A stretch of DNA of 64,000 bases from Helicoverpa zea (Eukaryota; Arthropoda; Insecta; Lepidoptera; Noctuidae): the NCBI RefSeq assembly GCF_022581195.2, contig NC_061475.1:186001-250000 (forward strand). The letters run 5' to 3'. Below, in pieces: positions 21,001 through 31,750 of this stretch (position 1 is its first letter; every line of letters starts with the position of its first letter). The notes beneath the pieces were generated by a model that made no database searches, was not told the origin of the DNA, and worked only from the letters and a program-made list of their open reading frames with translations. The position numbers and the translations under genes were made by a program.

Positions 21001-21058
21001 TGATAAGATTATCGGCTTTATTGTGAGGTTTTTATCGTTTAAATATAATTACTCAGTT
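21001..21058 (+). promoter_or_regulatory. Putative promoter of first exon 19
   Basis: TGATAAGATTATC at 21,001-21,013 is a palindromic double GATA site. TCAGTT at 21,053-21,058 puts the initiator A 53 bases from the first GATA G. The ATG is 52 bases farther on. Confidence 0.47.
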
Positions 21059-21106
21059 AAGTGTGGAAATGGTACGTGCTAGTTGTTTTGTAGAAGTGAA
21101 TTTAAA

Positions 21107-21188
21107 ATGATGGAACAAAATTGGTATTTGATTGGAGTAACGTTGGTGGTGTCAATCTGTATGCTTATGCTGGCTTGCAAGATGTTAA
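21107..21188 (+). CDS. Alternative first exon 19 (27 codons + 1 base)
   Basis: Two ATGs (21,107 and 21,110) open MMEQNWYLIGVTLVVSICML, ending MLACKML. The helix is about residues 7-24. The spare base is A and the donor GTAAGT is at 21,189. Confidence 0.73.
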
Positions 21189-21194
21189 GTAAGT

Positions 21195-22300
21195 TATTTA
21201 TAAATTTACTCAAGTCTTTATGGATGTAGAACTTGTCTGACTTTTTTTGGGAGGAAATCTTTCTCGTTTCTTTCTCGGCTTATCTTGCTCGCTTCCATTA
21301 ATATCTCAATGTAGATTATTCCATTGGTTTGACAATGACAGAATTTCGTGATATTTACCAAAAGTGTGTCTCCAGTCCCTGTTCGAATATAGCTCTTTCA
21401 TTCACTCGCTGAATCTGGTTTTATCTATGGTCATGTTATCTTTCCCACTGTTGATTATCGTTCGTTCTTTCATGAGTGATAAAAAGCTTTGTCCAATATA
21501 GATATTTTGTATTCATATTGGTAGGAAGCTTCAGTATATTGCGTCACATATGTAGTATCAACAGCTTTACCATGCACTATGGGAAGGTCTATTACAATAT
21601 TGCAATTGTATGTATTCTTAGAAAATGTTCTGCATAAGCAGACGTCTACATAATCAATAGTCCGATTTTAATTTAAGTTGAATCATATCATTACAATACC
21701 AAAAAGCAGCATTTTCATTTTATCAAAAGTCATAAATCTAAAAACTCTGACACGTATTTTTAAATCTCCGATAAATCTAAAGATAAAGCTGGAAAAACAA
21801 TACCAATAGTAAAGACAAGCGTAAATGGTCTTTTATACATTGTAATAAGGTTTAAATTTGTTAAAATAGTGACTTGGGCATTGGTGAAGATATCTTTAGC
21901 TGATCATCAATCATATGATTTGTCTCAAGAGCAGAAATTCTAAAGAAATCAGTATATTGAGTACATCTATGGGTTACAAGTGTCATACTGTAAAAGATTT
22001 AAATAAAACAATGGCTAAGAAGATTATGTTTTTCATAATCTTTTACATCAAATAAATCATCAGTGCCAGTGCAACGACCAATAAAATAATTCATTTTGTT
22101 TTCAATAACAATATTGCAATTGTACCTGAAGAAAGTGACGAATTAGAGAAAAGGAATATTGTATTTATATTCAAGTGTAAATTCATTTGATTCCTAACAC
22201 AATGAAACAATAGCTTTTAACAATAAAGTTAAAAGTTAATTGGAAACGTCACAAGACGAAATAAGCAGTCAAGAGGATTCAAGTATAAAACTAGAAATTG
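21195..22300. other. Intervening DNA, no gene seen
   Basis: No exon-like frame and no recognised transposon. The word CAATATTGCAATTGTA occurs twice (about 21,595 and 22,109). Confidence 0.35.
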
Positions 22301-22306
22301 TCGAAG

Positions 22307-22442
22307 ATGGTGGCTTCACCAGAAGATGACGCGTTTTCCTTTGCTAGAAGTGTATCGATATACCATGTTATGGTGGTATCAGTGTTGATCACAATCCTGC
22401 TCATGGGGTTCGTGATAATGTGCTTGAAGATGGCCCACATAA
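22307..22442 (+). CDS. Alternative first exon 20 (45 codons + 1 base), longer N-terminus
   Basis: This is the first of three downstream members with a real N-terminal segment. It starts MVASPEDDAFSFARSVSIYH (acidic, then mixed), with a helix of about residues 20-41 and the end CLKMAHI. The spare base is A. The donor is GTAATA at 22,443, weaker than most. The in-frame TTG at 22,298 is not needed, since ATG 22,307 has a good AAG context. Confidence 0.72.
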
Positions 22443-22687
22443 GTAATAACTTTGATATTATCTTACTCTTTAGGATTTGATTCTTTTTCAGTCCCTAGCT
22501 TTTCTTGCTTTTTATCTTCTTTGTCTTTTGTTGATAGTTTATTGGTATTTCCAGTTTTATCTATACCGATAGTGGGTAACATACCTATGCTTGTTCTTAT
22601 ATTTTTTATCCTCAAAGTTATTTTATTAATGACTTGATTATTTTCCTGTTGTATAAATAAGACTTTGATCATAGAGTGATTTGATTA

Positions 22688-22914
22688 TAGTTCGGCCATT
22701 CAGAGAATGCGTTCCTGACACGTCGCGATTGAACTGACGACGTAACTTTGCAATGGCGTTGCAGTTACGATAAAAATATTTTTGCTGGTTGTTTACCGTT
22801 TTAACAATTGAGGAGCATTAAAACAACATTATTATATCAATAATCAATGAATGTTATTACGTCGTCAGTTCAATCGCGACGTGTCAGGAACGCATTCTCT
22901 GAATGGCCGAACTA
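22688..22914. mobile_element. MITE copy 1, 227 bp, very long inverted ends
   Basis: The ends begin TAGTTCGGCCATTCAGAGAA and pair for close to 60 bases with the other end, flanked by TA on both sides, as expected for a TA target duplication. The centre contains a GATAAAAATATTTTTGC word. Nearly identical copies lie at 43,414-43,641 and 61,818-62,044, and a longer relative at 49,171-50,134. No coding capacity. Confidence 0.88.
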
Positions 22915-23431
22915 TAATTATCCAATTTGCGTTTGTATCTACATATAATCTAATTGAATAAAAAATCTATTGTAGGCATTTTATCATCATTCAGACTTAA
23001 AACTTCTGTCAACAGACTGATACAAAGCCTAATCTAAATGTATCTCTTGAAAATGTTGCTTAACCTTACCGATAGGGCTGACATATCAGAGATAAAATCC
23101 GATATCAATAGAATCACTCGATACCGTTACAGCACTAGTACAATATCCAGCGGACGAAAATCCATGAGTTCCGTGTCAAAATGTGTGAAAATATAATTTT
23201 TGTGAATCAGTGAGAATTTAGTGTCTAGTGTCATTATCATTCCAATAATTTGTTGATTCAAATTAGTTGTGAGTGGCAAAGTAAAGTTCGGGAGCTCTTT
23301 TTGTTTGTGAAACAAGCAATTTAGAAGATTCTCGAGTTTTCCATCGATAGCGATAGCAGTGAAGAATTTGTATCGAAAGACGTTTTTGATCACTTAAAAA
23401 AAATATTCAGTAAGAAAACTGTTGATCAAAA
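22915..23431. other. Region upstream of first exon 21
   Basis: GATAAAATCC is at 23,091 and ATCAGTG, a possible initiator, at about 23,207, which would give a long 5'UTR of about 220 bases. The minus-strand 88-codon frame (23,127-23,393) is judged a shadow. Confidence 0.35.
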
Positions 23432-23618
23432 ATGGCTCCCCAATACCCAAATGTTCACGTTTTCGACGATGACTCTTCTGAGGAGTTCAACAGCGATCAG
23501 AAGGAAGTGAACGATCCAGCCAGTTTGAGCCAAATGGCCTTCTGGTACATGATCATACTGATCGGAATGTTGATCACCTGGCTTTTCGTGTTCTTCTGTC
23601 TGAGGATCATTGCTCTAA
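23432..23618 (+). CDS. Alternative first exon 21 (62 codons + 1 base), acidic N-terminus
   Basis: The longest member. It starts MAPQYPNVHVFDDDSSEEFN and stays acidic and polar to about residue 35, then a helix (about 36-58) rich in Trp and Phe, ending LRIIAL. The spare base is A and the donor GTAAAT is at 23,619. Codon third positions are GC-richer than in the upstream exons, suggesting an older or more highly expressed member. Confidence 0.76.
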
Positions 23619-23629
23619 GTAAATTCGTT

Positions 23630-25190
23630 TTTTGATTTATTACCTGTATCAACTTTGTTATTAAGGTTTACCTTACATATATACTATTATCTCGTGATAG
23701 ATATTGTATTTTCTTAAAATATCTAGTAATGTACCAAGCCGTGAGTTTGTAGTTTTACTAATTGATTTATTCAAAACTGGTCCATAATCACTCCTATAGT
23801 TAGAAGTGTTGCGATCATAAAACTCATAATTTCTCATCGTCTCTACAATTTCTTCTATTATGTTTAGCTTATCTTGTTCCTCAACTTTTCTTTACCCTAA
23901 AATATTGAAACGTCAATCGTACTTAAAATGAGATTAAACAATCCGTGAATTAGATAATGCTGTATTGCACTTAAATACCTATCACTAAGAAGGCGTATAT
24001 CGCTTTATCAATAAAGGCTTATTGTATTATACATTTTAAATACTTATGTACGTCACGAAAATTATTGAGTTTAAGTGTAGATATTGTCATGTTCAAGATC
24101 GGCTGTACCTTTTTTTATATCACAGCAACATGAAGATAGGTCTCTAAAAATAATGCTTTTTCGTCAAGATTTAAAGGATTAATAACAGTTTAGCTGGCTT
24201 TAGCCATATCTAGATTAGAGACGGCTTATTACTTGAAAATATTTAGTCCTTTATTTTTAGCTGGTTCAGAGTAAATCGGTCATTTTGTTCGACCATCAAT
24301 TGGAATGTCTTCTACTATCAGTATTTTACAATTTAGCAGTGATAGCTAGTCGGGGGTTTACAGGATTTCACAAGTGAAAGTTGTCCTGCATTCTTATCTA
24401 ATTGGTGCATCATTAATGTATCATACTTATTAACACTTACTTATTTTTCGTCGTCTATATAAACATCTAGTACAGGAAAACACTTCTTTCCGTCATTTTA
24501 ACATTCTTTATCTTTGATATATTCTGGTCATTTTATGCTTTTATTGTTTAAGCTGTGTGTAAAGTTTTATTACATTATTTTGTTATTATGGGTATGTTAG
24601 TTTTATTGCTGGCTTTATGATAGCGTTTGGTACATTTTAAGCATGTTACAGATTAATTTTAGGTATCATTGACTCTTGTTTACCTACCTTAATACACAAC
24701 AACAAGTTCTGATTACGTTCTTTAATTTACGTCATAAATAATAACTACGCAATTTTTCAAATTATCAAAAATAAGCTCCTTAGCTCCTAGGTAAGTATTA
24801 CAATCAGCTAGATTTCACAATAGATCTGGGGGTAAAACAATTGTTTGTAAACTTGCCGGTAAAAATCAAAGTAGGACATACGGTGTTACCTTGTTTCCAC
24901 TTATTACGTAAACAAAGATAGAGCGTCAAGGCGAGTAAACTGCATTAGTAATTAAAATCGAATCAGTAATCAATAAGATATCGTCATATTACATGCGTTA
25001 GTTACTTCTAGACCGTCTCAGGAAACACATACATCCCGGGCCTCTGATATCGAAATACATAGGGGGCATATAACCATAAATCTCTTAGTGCTAATCCATG
25101 ATAAAATCGATTTTGATAAACTTACCAATCATATTATAATCGATTATGCTAATGTCGTTTTCATTCGAATGTTTGAGGTGGTCGCGAGTG
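23630..25190. other. Intervening DNA, no gene seen
   Basis: A GTAAGT at 24,791 has no upstream ATG frame. No transposon was recognised. Confidence 0.4.
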
Positions 25191-25358
25191 ATGATAAACT
25201 GTGAGAAGTGATCGAACTTTTAATAAATCTACAAATGCATTCAAAAATTTAATGGATTAACTTTGTCAACAAAGTTCGTTACATTTAAATGGCGATAGTG
25301 TTGTAGAGACACAAGTATTAAGTGAACTGTTATCGGAACTGTTACAAATAACTCTCAA

Positions 25359-25527
25359 ATGGAATCTCAAAATCTCAGTTTAGCTCGTACATTGTCTGAC
25401 GGCGTTAGTGAAGACCCGTTTGACTATGAGACTTCTTTCGCGGATATTGTGTGGTCCGCCCTCAGTACCACGACCGTATTCGTGATAATAATCTTCATAG
25501 TTACTTGTATTAGAGTACTTATTATGG
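25359..25527 (+). CDS. Alternative first exon 22 (56 codons + 1 base), nearest to common exons
   Basis: It starts MESQNLSLARTLSDGVSEDP, an acidic and polar N-terminal segment of about 30 residues, then a helix (about 31-54) ending CIRVLIM. The spare base is G and the donor GTATGT is at 25,528. It is only 862 bases from the shared exon 2. The frame runs open to 25,595 in the intron. A GATA core (TGATAAAC) is near 25,192. Confidence 0.75.
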
Positions 25528-25533
25528 GTATGT

Positions 25534-26389
25534 GTTTTGTTATTGTTTATTGTGATTTGCCTTGTGCGTTTTATGCGAGGTCTTGGTTGCATTGAAGTTT
25601 TTCTATTGATCTCTTAGAATCTGTTGTTGTTTTGAGGATATTTATTACGCGATGTATTATTACATTCTATATTTATATGGACATCTTTACGACAATTGAA
25701 CGAGTTAAGTTGGGTTTATTTTGAACTAAACTGATAGTTTTGTTAACTCAATTCAAAATTAGATGACTTAAGTGCTATAAGGCTATATTAGCAGATTGAC
25801 ATCATTATTCTAATGGACCATGTACATCTATGTTTTTCAGTTTTTAAATTACCTTTATTTTGTAGGGCACCAAACAATATATTATATCGAAGAACGATAA
25901 CACAAAAGATTATTTAGGTACTTTCGCGAAAAAATTTTATCATCCATACTACCTAAGTTTTTGAAGTAAATAATATTTTTGATCGTCAACCAAAGTCTTT
26001 TTAGGTACCTATCATATGTACTTTAATCAGAAGGTAATCTTCTGGCCGATATCGTATCATTTATCTACATCGCTTTATGAGGCGATGTTTTGCGACAAAC
26101 GTACTAAGCGCGAAATCGTTGCATTATATTTAAAAGAAGAAAACTACGTATAATTTTATATTGATATATGTACTGGGAAGATTGCAGATAGTTATAGACA
26201 ACTTAGTATTGGTTGTTTAAAATAGGACAGCAATTTCATAATTTAGACTTTTTATACATCAGAAAATTCCTTCCACAAAAATATCCAACATGTATTTTTA
26301 CCAATTTTTTTACCGTGTCAAGGATCTTAGTTCCCTGCCACAAAATACATTCAAGTAGTATTCTAATCAGTTATTTTAACCTGTTCCAG
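25534..26389. other. Intron between the last first exon and common exon 2
   Basis: AT-rich. It ends with a branch-like TTCTAATC at 26,360, a pyrimidine-rich CCTGTTCC stretch and AG at 26,388-26,389. No further exon was detected. Confidence 0.5.
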
Positions 26390-26515
26390 GACAAAAAACG
26401 CGCAGTCCGCAGCAGAGGCGAATGTATGTGGGGTCCCGGGCGCGGCCTTCGCTGGGCCAACCAGAACCCACTATATACGTCAGCCCTTCCAATTTGCCAC
26501 CCCCACCCAAATATG
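26390..26515 (+). CDS. Common exon 2: basic linker and first PPxY motif
   Basis: The exon is 126 bases, phase 1 to phase 1. Its first two bases, GA, complete the codon begun by each first exon. It then encodes a basic juxtamembrane stretch (QKTRSPQQRRMYVGSRARP), a linker with the word PTIYVSP, and NLPPPPKY at its end. PPKY fits the PPxY consensus for WW domains. The acceptor is CTGTTCCAG at 26,381-26,389 and the donor is GTACGT at 26,516. Numbering from the junction residue, PPKY is at 39-42. Basic residues just after the helix predict a cytoplasmic tail. An ATG at 26,422 could start translation without any first exon, but would give a soluble product. Confidence 0.75.
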
Positions 26516-28231
26516 GTACGTATTTATTTACTACTTCATCTTCTAGATCTAGCATACAGGTTTCATCAAGTTACTTTGCCTCTGTGAAGTCAGGTATTGA
26601 AGAATCCGCAATAGTATTTTGGGCTTACAGTTTGACTATTATGAAGTCATTAGTACCCAACTCTGGAATGAAAAACTTATTTGACAAGATCTTTAGGAAG
26701 ACCTTAACATTATACAGGCTTTATCCGTAGTCACTTAATAAACCGCATTATTTAGCCTTAATTTGAGGGCTTGTGGCATGGAATTATAACAACCACTACC
26801 TACTGCAAGCCTTTTAGCAACCATGTGGTCAGAATCTATGTTAACATATTAATTAAGAGAAGAACAAAATAAACTAATTATACCTATGTAATCAAATGCA
26901 TCGATAACACATAAGGATGCATTTCTTTTATCTTGTGTGCATCAAATCCGCTTTCACTTGATCCTGAACTTCGGTCAGATTTGGATACCAGAATGATGAT
27001 AATTTACTTCCAAAGGTCCGTGTATCTCCTGATTAGGAACTATAATTAGTAGCTATTGATAATACAAGTGATTGATAGGGTCTTAATACTACTGATACTT
27101 AGTAGGAGGTACTGAATGTATTAAGCTGTTCTTGTCCATGTATAACATTTATGTATGTACTGTATTAACATCTTCAAAGTCTCTTATATTATTTTTGAGT
27201 CTAATTCCTAAGACCCCCGCAGAAAGCAAATCAAGCTAATAGCTTAATAAGGGTCTCATAGGTATAAAGATCAGTTCTTACTCTTCAACCTAACCAACAC
27301 TTTCCATTTTGTTTACTTTAGTTTACTATAAAAAGCTTTCTGCTCATGCCAATGAAAAATGAGGCTCCACCAGTCTTTGGCTTCCACGCAAATGTTTTAT
27401 CGCAATATTTATCTACAACGTCAATCTGATACATGTACATACCTGTAGGTAATCCTTTGTCTTGATAAAGTCAACACCTTTCGGAAAACATTTATTAAAA
27501 CAATTTTTAATTGGGTCAATGCACACCCAAATACCTACACCATTTTCTATCAAAATTTCTTAGTAGTCTCAGATCCAATTTTTTGCTAGGATTGATTCAT
27601 ACATATTTTTTGTTTATACATAGTACGGAACTATAGCATTTAAAAGCCTAAATTATGCCCAAACAGGCAAAACATCACCTAATTTTAGGGTAATAAAAAT
27701 ATGTAGAATTAATGATATTTTTTCCTCTAAAGTACCATAGCACTAAATGTACTCAAATATAGAGTAAGATTCTTCTACGCCGTACATTCAAATGATCTTA
27801 CGATACAAATACTTGTATACTTAGTTCATGATCTAAGCATGGTTATTATTAACATCCTGTTGATCACACCTGGGCAAGTGACGATACTCTATACTTGTAC
27901 TAACACTGCCATTATTTCTATATTTATCTCATTGTGTAGAGGAAACTCATCTTAATACGTCCTTATACCAAGTAGATCATTAGATGACGTTATACCATAC
28001 ACACATACTACTACATAGTTGGTCATTAGCCTATTCAAATCATGATTAGTCTATTTTTGGACTTGGGCTTCCCTCAAAGGTCTTAGCTTGATATTTTCAG
28101 TTGCAACCGTTTATATACAAATACATAATATATCATCGCAATTGATAGAAAAGCTCAAAATTGTTATCAAAGCTGACTTTAAAATTCGACCTTATTACCA
28201 AGTCAATAAAGTTACAATTTCTCAATTCCAG
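26516..28231. other. Intron 2 of the TM/PPxY gene
   Basis: 1,716 bases from donor GTACGT to an acceptor in TTTCTCAATTCCAG. No exon or clear transposon was recognised. Confidence 0.5.
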
Positions 28232-28455
28232 AATGCATGGCGCCGCCCAGCTACGAGGAAGTGGTAGGAGTTCACTATCCTCAGTTCCAAGCTCAGCCAA
28301 TCACGCAGCCGATCACATCAGCGCTCGCACAATCCTCCTCAGATACCACCACAGTCACCACCATCTCCGAGACCAGAAGCAACGATAACGCAACCAGAAG
28401 CGAAGACGCAATAACTGTTCCAAGAACGGTTCCAGTAGCTACTAGCTCCTCGTGA
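28232..28455 (+). CDS. Common exon 3: second PPxY motif, Ser/Thr-rich tail and stop
   Basis: Its first two bases, AA, complete GAA (Glu) with the spare G of exon 2. It then encodes CMAPPSYEEVVGVHYPQFQ, a Gln/Pro/Ser segment and a Thr/Ser-rich tail ending SSS before TGA at 28,453. PPSY is at 47-50 of the 116-residue constant region, eight residues after PPKY. Both motifs overlap YxxPhi-type sorting signals (YECM, YEEV). PPxY pairs are known in membrane adaptors of Nedd4-family ubiquitin ligases (Ndfip, Commissureless, arrestin-like proteins). That role is inferred here from motif and topology only, and I know no family with exactly this layout. Confidence 0.75.
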
Positions 28456-28790
28456 TAAATAACTGTTATTCAACTGTCGAGTCTTCCAGTATAGCTGGCA
28501 GGTGACTTCGTATTTTAAAAGTTTACTAGTCTGAACGATTTCGTGATGTATTTGAAAGAAATGTTTAAGGGAACGGGTCTTGTATAGATGCCTTAAGAGT
28601 TTGTGATAATCGTTGCTAATCCATATAACGTTAAAATAACGCGTTGTAGATTATAACTGTAACCGTTTTTTTTTCGAAGTTTGTTTTTTGATTGTTTCAA
28701 CTAGAAATGAAATAGTGTTTTGTTTGTAAATATTATTTCTAGTTGCGAACAAGGCTTGGGACCAAAATAAAACTTTTGACAACGATGTAA
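28456..28790 (+). terminator. 3'UTR and poly(A) signal of the TM/PPxY gene
   Basis: AATAAA is at 28,766-28,771, 311 bases after the stop, followed by a TG-rich stretch (GATGTAAGTTCTGTGCTG) as expected downstream of a cleavage site. A second AATAAA at 29,043 could be an alternative end. Confidence 0.65.
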
Positions 28791-31750
28791 GTTCTGTGCT
28801 GTTTAAATTTTTACCAAAAATATTCCGTCTTCATAGAGGACGCAAGACTGAGTGTGGTTGGTAAAAATAATCACGAAAATTGATGTTATTCATTGTTTCA
28901 GCAATTCATTTTACAATGGAATTACTGAAACGATAATTATTGATCAAATGTTGGCTGTTGGATCAAACATTTGTTGATTTGTTGTTTGAGCGAATGTTTG
29001 ACTGATAGTTGATAAAACTTATGTATATATTTTTGATGTACCTAATAAACGTTATATTTTAATATAAATTTAATTTAGTTTAAGGACTATGTGCATTTTA
29101 TTTACACCTTGAATAATCACCTGAAAACCATCTGAAGCCGATAAAATTATATTTGTTGTATGGAATTAAAACCGAATCACGCCGATATCAGAGCTTATTG
29201 ATAATTCTTACAGTAAGTTTAAAAATATTAAGTAATTTATCATTTATTCTTGGAAACAATAAAGTATTTAAATCCCTAATGCGGACAATAGATTTCATTG
29301 TAAGTATGTTATTCTTGTAACAACATATTCTGCAAAAGAAGCACCGAACTATAAATAAAACAGGATGTCACGACAACGACGGTGCCGTCCTACTTATTTT
29401 CTAAGAGGTCTAAAATGGTACCTTCCTAGGCGTTTTCCTAGAGGTCTAAATACAGAAGGTTTGTATTTATTCATGCAATATTCCTTCATGTATATTTAAA
29501 GGTAACCTCTGTCTAGACTGAAGTTACACTGTGTGAAGTTACATTGTGTGTGTTGTTGTGAGTTGTAGGTAAATGTTTAGCCAAATTTTCACCAACGTGA
29601 TAACCGTGGGATTAACGAAATCAGCTATTAATCATAAAAACCTGAAGTTATAAAAGATAAACATTTTATTTAGTACTTTTGTTCTTGAAGGGGCTGATTC
29701 CCAAAGCAAGATTGGACAAAAAGGAATAAACCAAATTACAGACACATAGTAAAAAAAGTTATCGCTTCACCAACAGAACATAGTTACTACATTTGTATTA
29801 ATTGTAACCTGTGCTACAGATGTATTTAGAAACCTGTGCTACAGATTACATAAATGAATGTCGGTGAAATAAGCAACAGGAAAATTATTCGGAGTACATT
29901 CTTAGTACAAAACTGGACGCACTTTCTTTTGGAGCTGCCTATTTTCCGCATTGTCGATATTTATACTGCGCCTGCTATTATTTACACAACAATATGCTAA
30001 CAATGTAGTTCACTATTCTAATACTAACAGGCGCTGTTGACGTTAAACAATATCAAAGGATTCTGTTCACTACATCATGCGGTATAGTAGATATCTCTAA
30101 TCTCTTACTTCTAATAAAGCTGGGATTTCTTCACCAAACATCTGAATTGTTCCATCATCAAACTAAGATAGGTACGCAGAATACATCAAAGTGCGTAAAG
30201 AAATTACCAGGGATGTGAGTAACTATACTTACATACATAGTTTGGTTATTACAAAACTTATTCGTTCGGTCACGTCTTGGGAGAACCTTCCATACCAGGA
30301 TAAAATAGATCTATAAAACATACAAATAACTTGGCTTTCTATTGGTAATATACTTAAAAATACTTGAAGGTACACGTCAAGCGCATAATTCTCATATAAT
30401 AGAGTTCCATATAAAGCTGAGTGGTCACGGAATGCGCTCCAACTGACTAATGACGTGTTAGCCTTATACAGCCGCACTGATTGGACGACACAAAAACTTA
30501 ACGCACAGTGGAAAAGGAAATACAGATAAATATGTATTCGTTTGACCTACATTAGGAAAAAATATAGAATCTAGATTGAATATTCTTTTGTTGGTGAAAT
30601 CTTGTAGCCAATACTACCTAGTACTTGTTTTGTTTGAACGCGCGTCTGGACATATTCGAAAAGTTATTTCAATGTTATATAGCCCATTTATTAGGAAAGG
30701 CTTGAGGCTACTCTTTATCCGACCACTAAGTACTACTCAAGGAATCACAAAGTGAAACTGAACTGGAAACAAGTAACCAAATGTGTACGTTTGAAGGAGA
30801 GGAAACCTAAATACTAATGAGCTCTATTTATTTTGTGTGTAGTGGGATCATATTTCTAATTATTTGCAACCCAGTTGGCAACCACCTGCCTGTAGTGCGC
30901 TACCCTGTTGAAAAACGGGCGATGGCGACCGGCTGGTGGCGGTATTTTATGGTAACATAATTAATCTGTGCATTGGGATACCTATGAATCTTTACTTGAT
31001 ATACATATTTTATCTTACCTAGGTATATCACAACAACCCTGCCAATGCAATTACAATGAAGGGCGCATTCTACAAATAAACTATGGTTTTACCACAATTA
31101 ACTCGATAAGATCTAATCGAAACCATACTTAAGATAATAAATACCAACTTCTTTCAACATCTCCTTTACAACACCATAGCTCTTATTCCTTTTATATTAG
31201 AGTTCAAAATGCGACGTGTTTTGATTTGCAAAGTGTAAGTAAATAGAGTGGTTGGTAAGTAAATAAGTAGACTTATAAAGATTAGCTCAAAGTGTTATGT
31301 AGAATATTAGCAGCATGAGTTGAATTGTTGTGGTCTGTTCTCATCGGCATAACTATACTTTAAAGGAGTTTTAGTCCTTTTATAAATTATGTTCATAGCA
31401 CAGCAGTTCATTGTGTCATCTTTCAATGGTTTCCATTGTCTCAGGAACTGAAGTAGGTCCGTAATTTATAACAGTCAGTGCAAAGATAAAATTAAAAAAT
31501 GTCACAACTTCCCCTCGCTAAATATGAGAGACTCCATCCAAAGTAGAAAACTATTTGTAAGATTTCAGGAGTTCACATTCCTTGCTACTGTTATACAATG
31601 CGATAGTAACGCTTTCTGTTTATTTTAATGTAATATGACATAAATAATTTAAATTCTAAGAAAGGGCATCGCTACTTTTCAACCAGGTACGTAAGTAATG
31701 CCTTCAAGCTTCAGCACGTGGATGGAAGCTTGGGTAAAAGCTAGTAAATT
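28791..31750. other. Intergenic DNA
   Basis: No gene was recognised. A small fold-back (about 28,895-28,940, TGTTTCAGCAATTC against GAATTACTGAAACG) and a degraded Lep1-like repeat at about 30,630-30,735 (TTGAACGCGCG, TATAGCCCATTTATT) are present. The 82-codon minus frame at 30,229-30,477 has no supporting feature. Confidence 0.4.

Noticed and set aside
26422..26730. ATG in exon 2 as the start of a separate 102-codon gene
   Set aside because: The frame reads through a good GTACGT donor into intron sequence, and the part before the donor is better explained as common exon 2.
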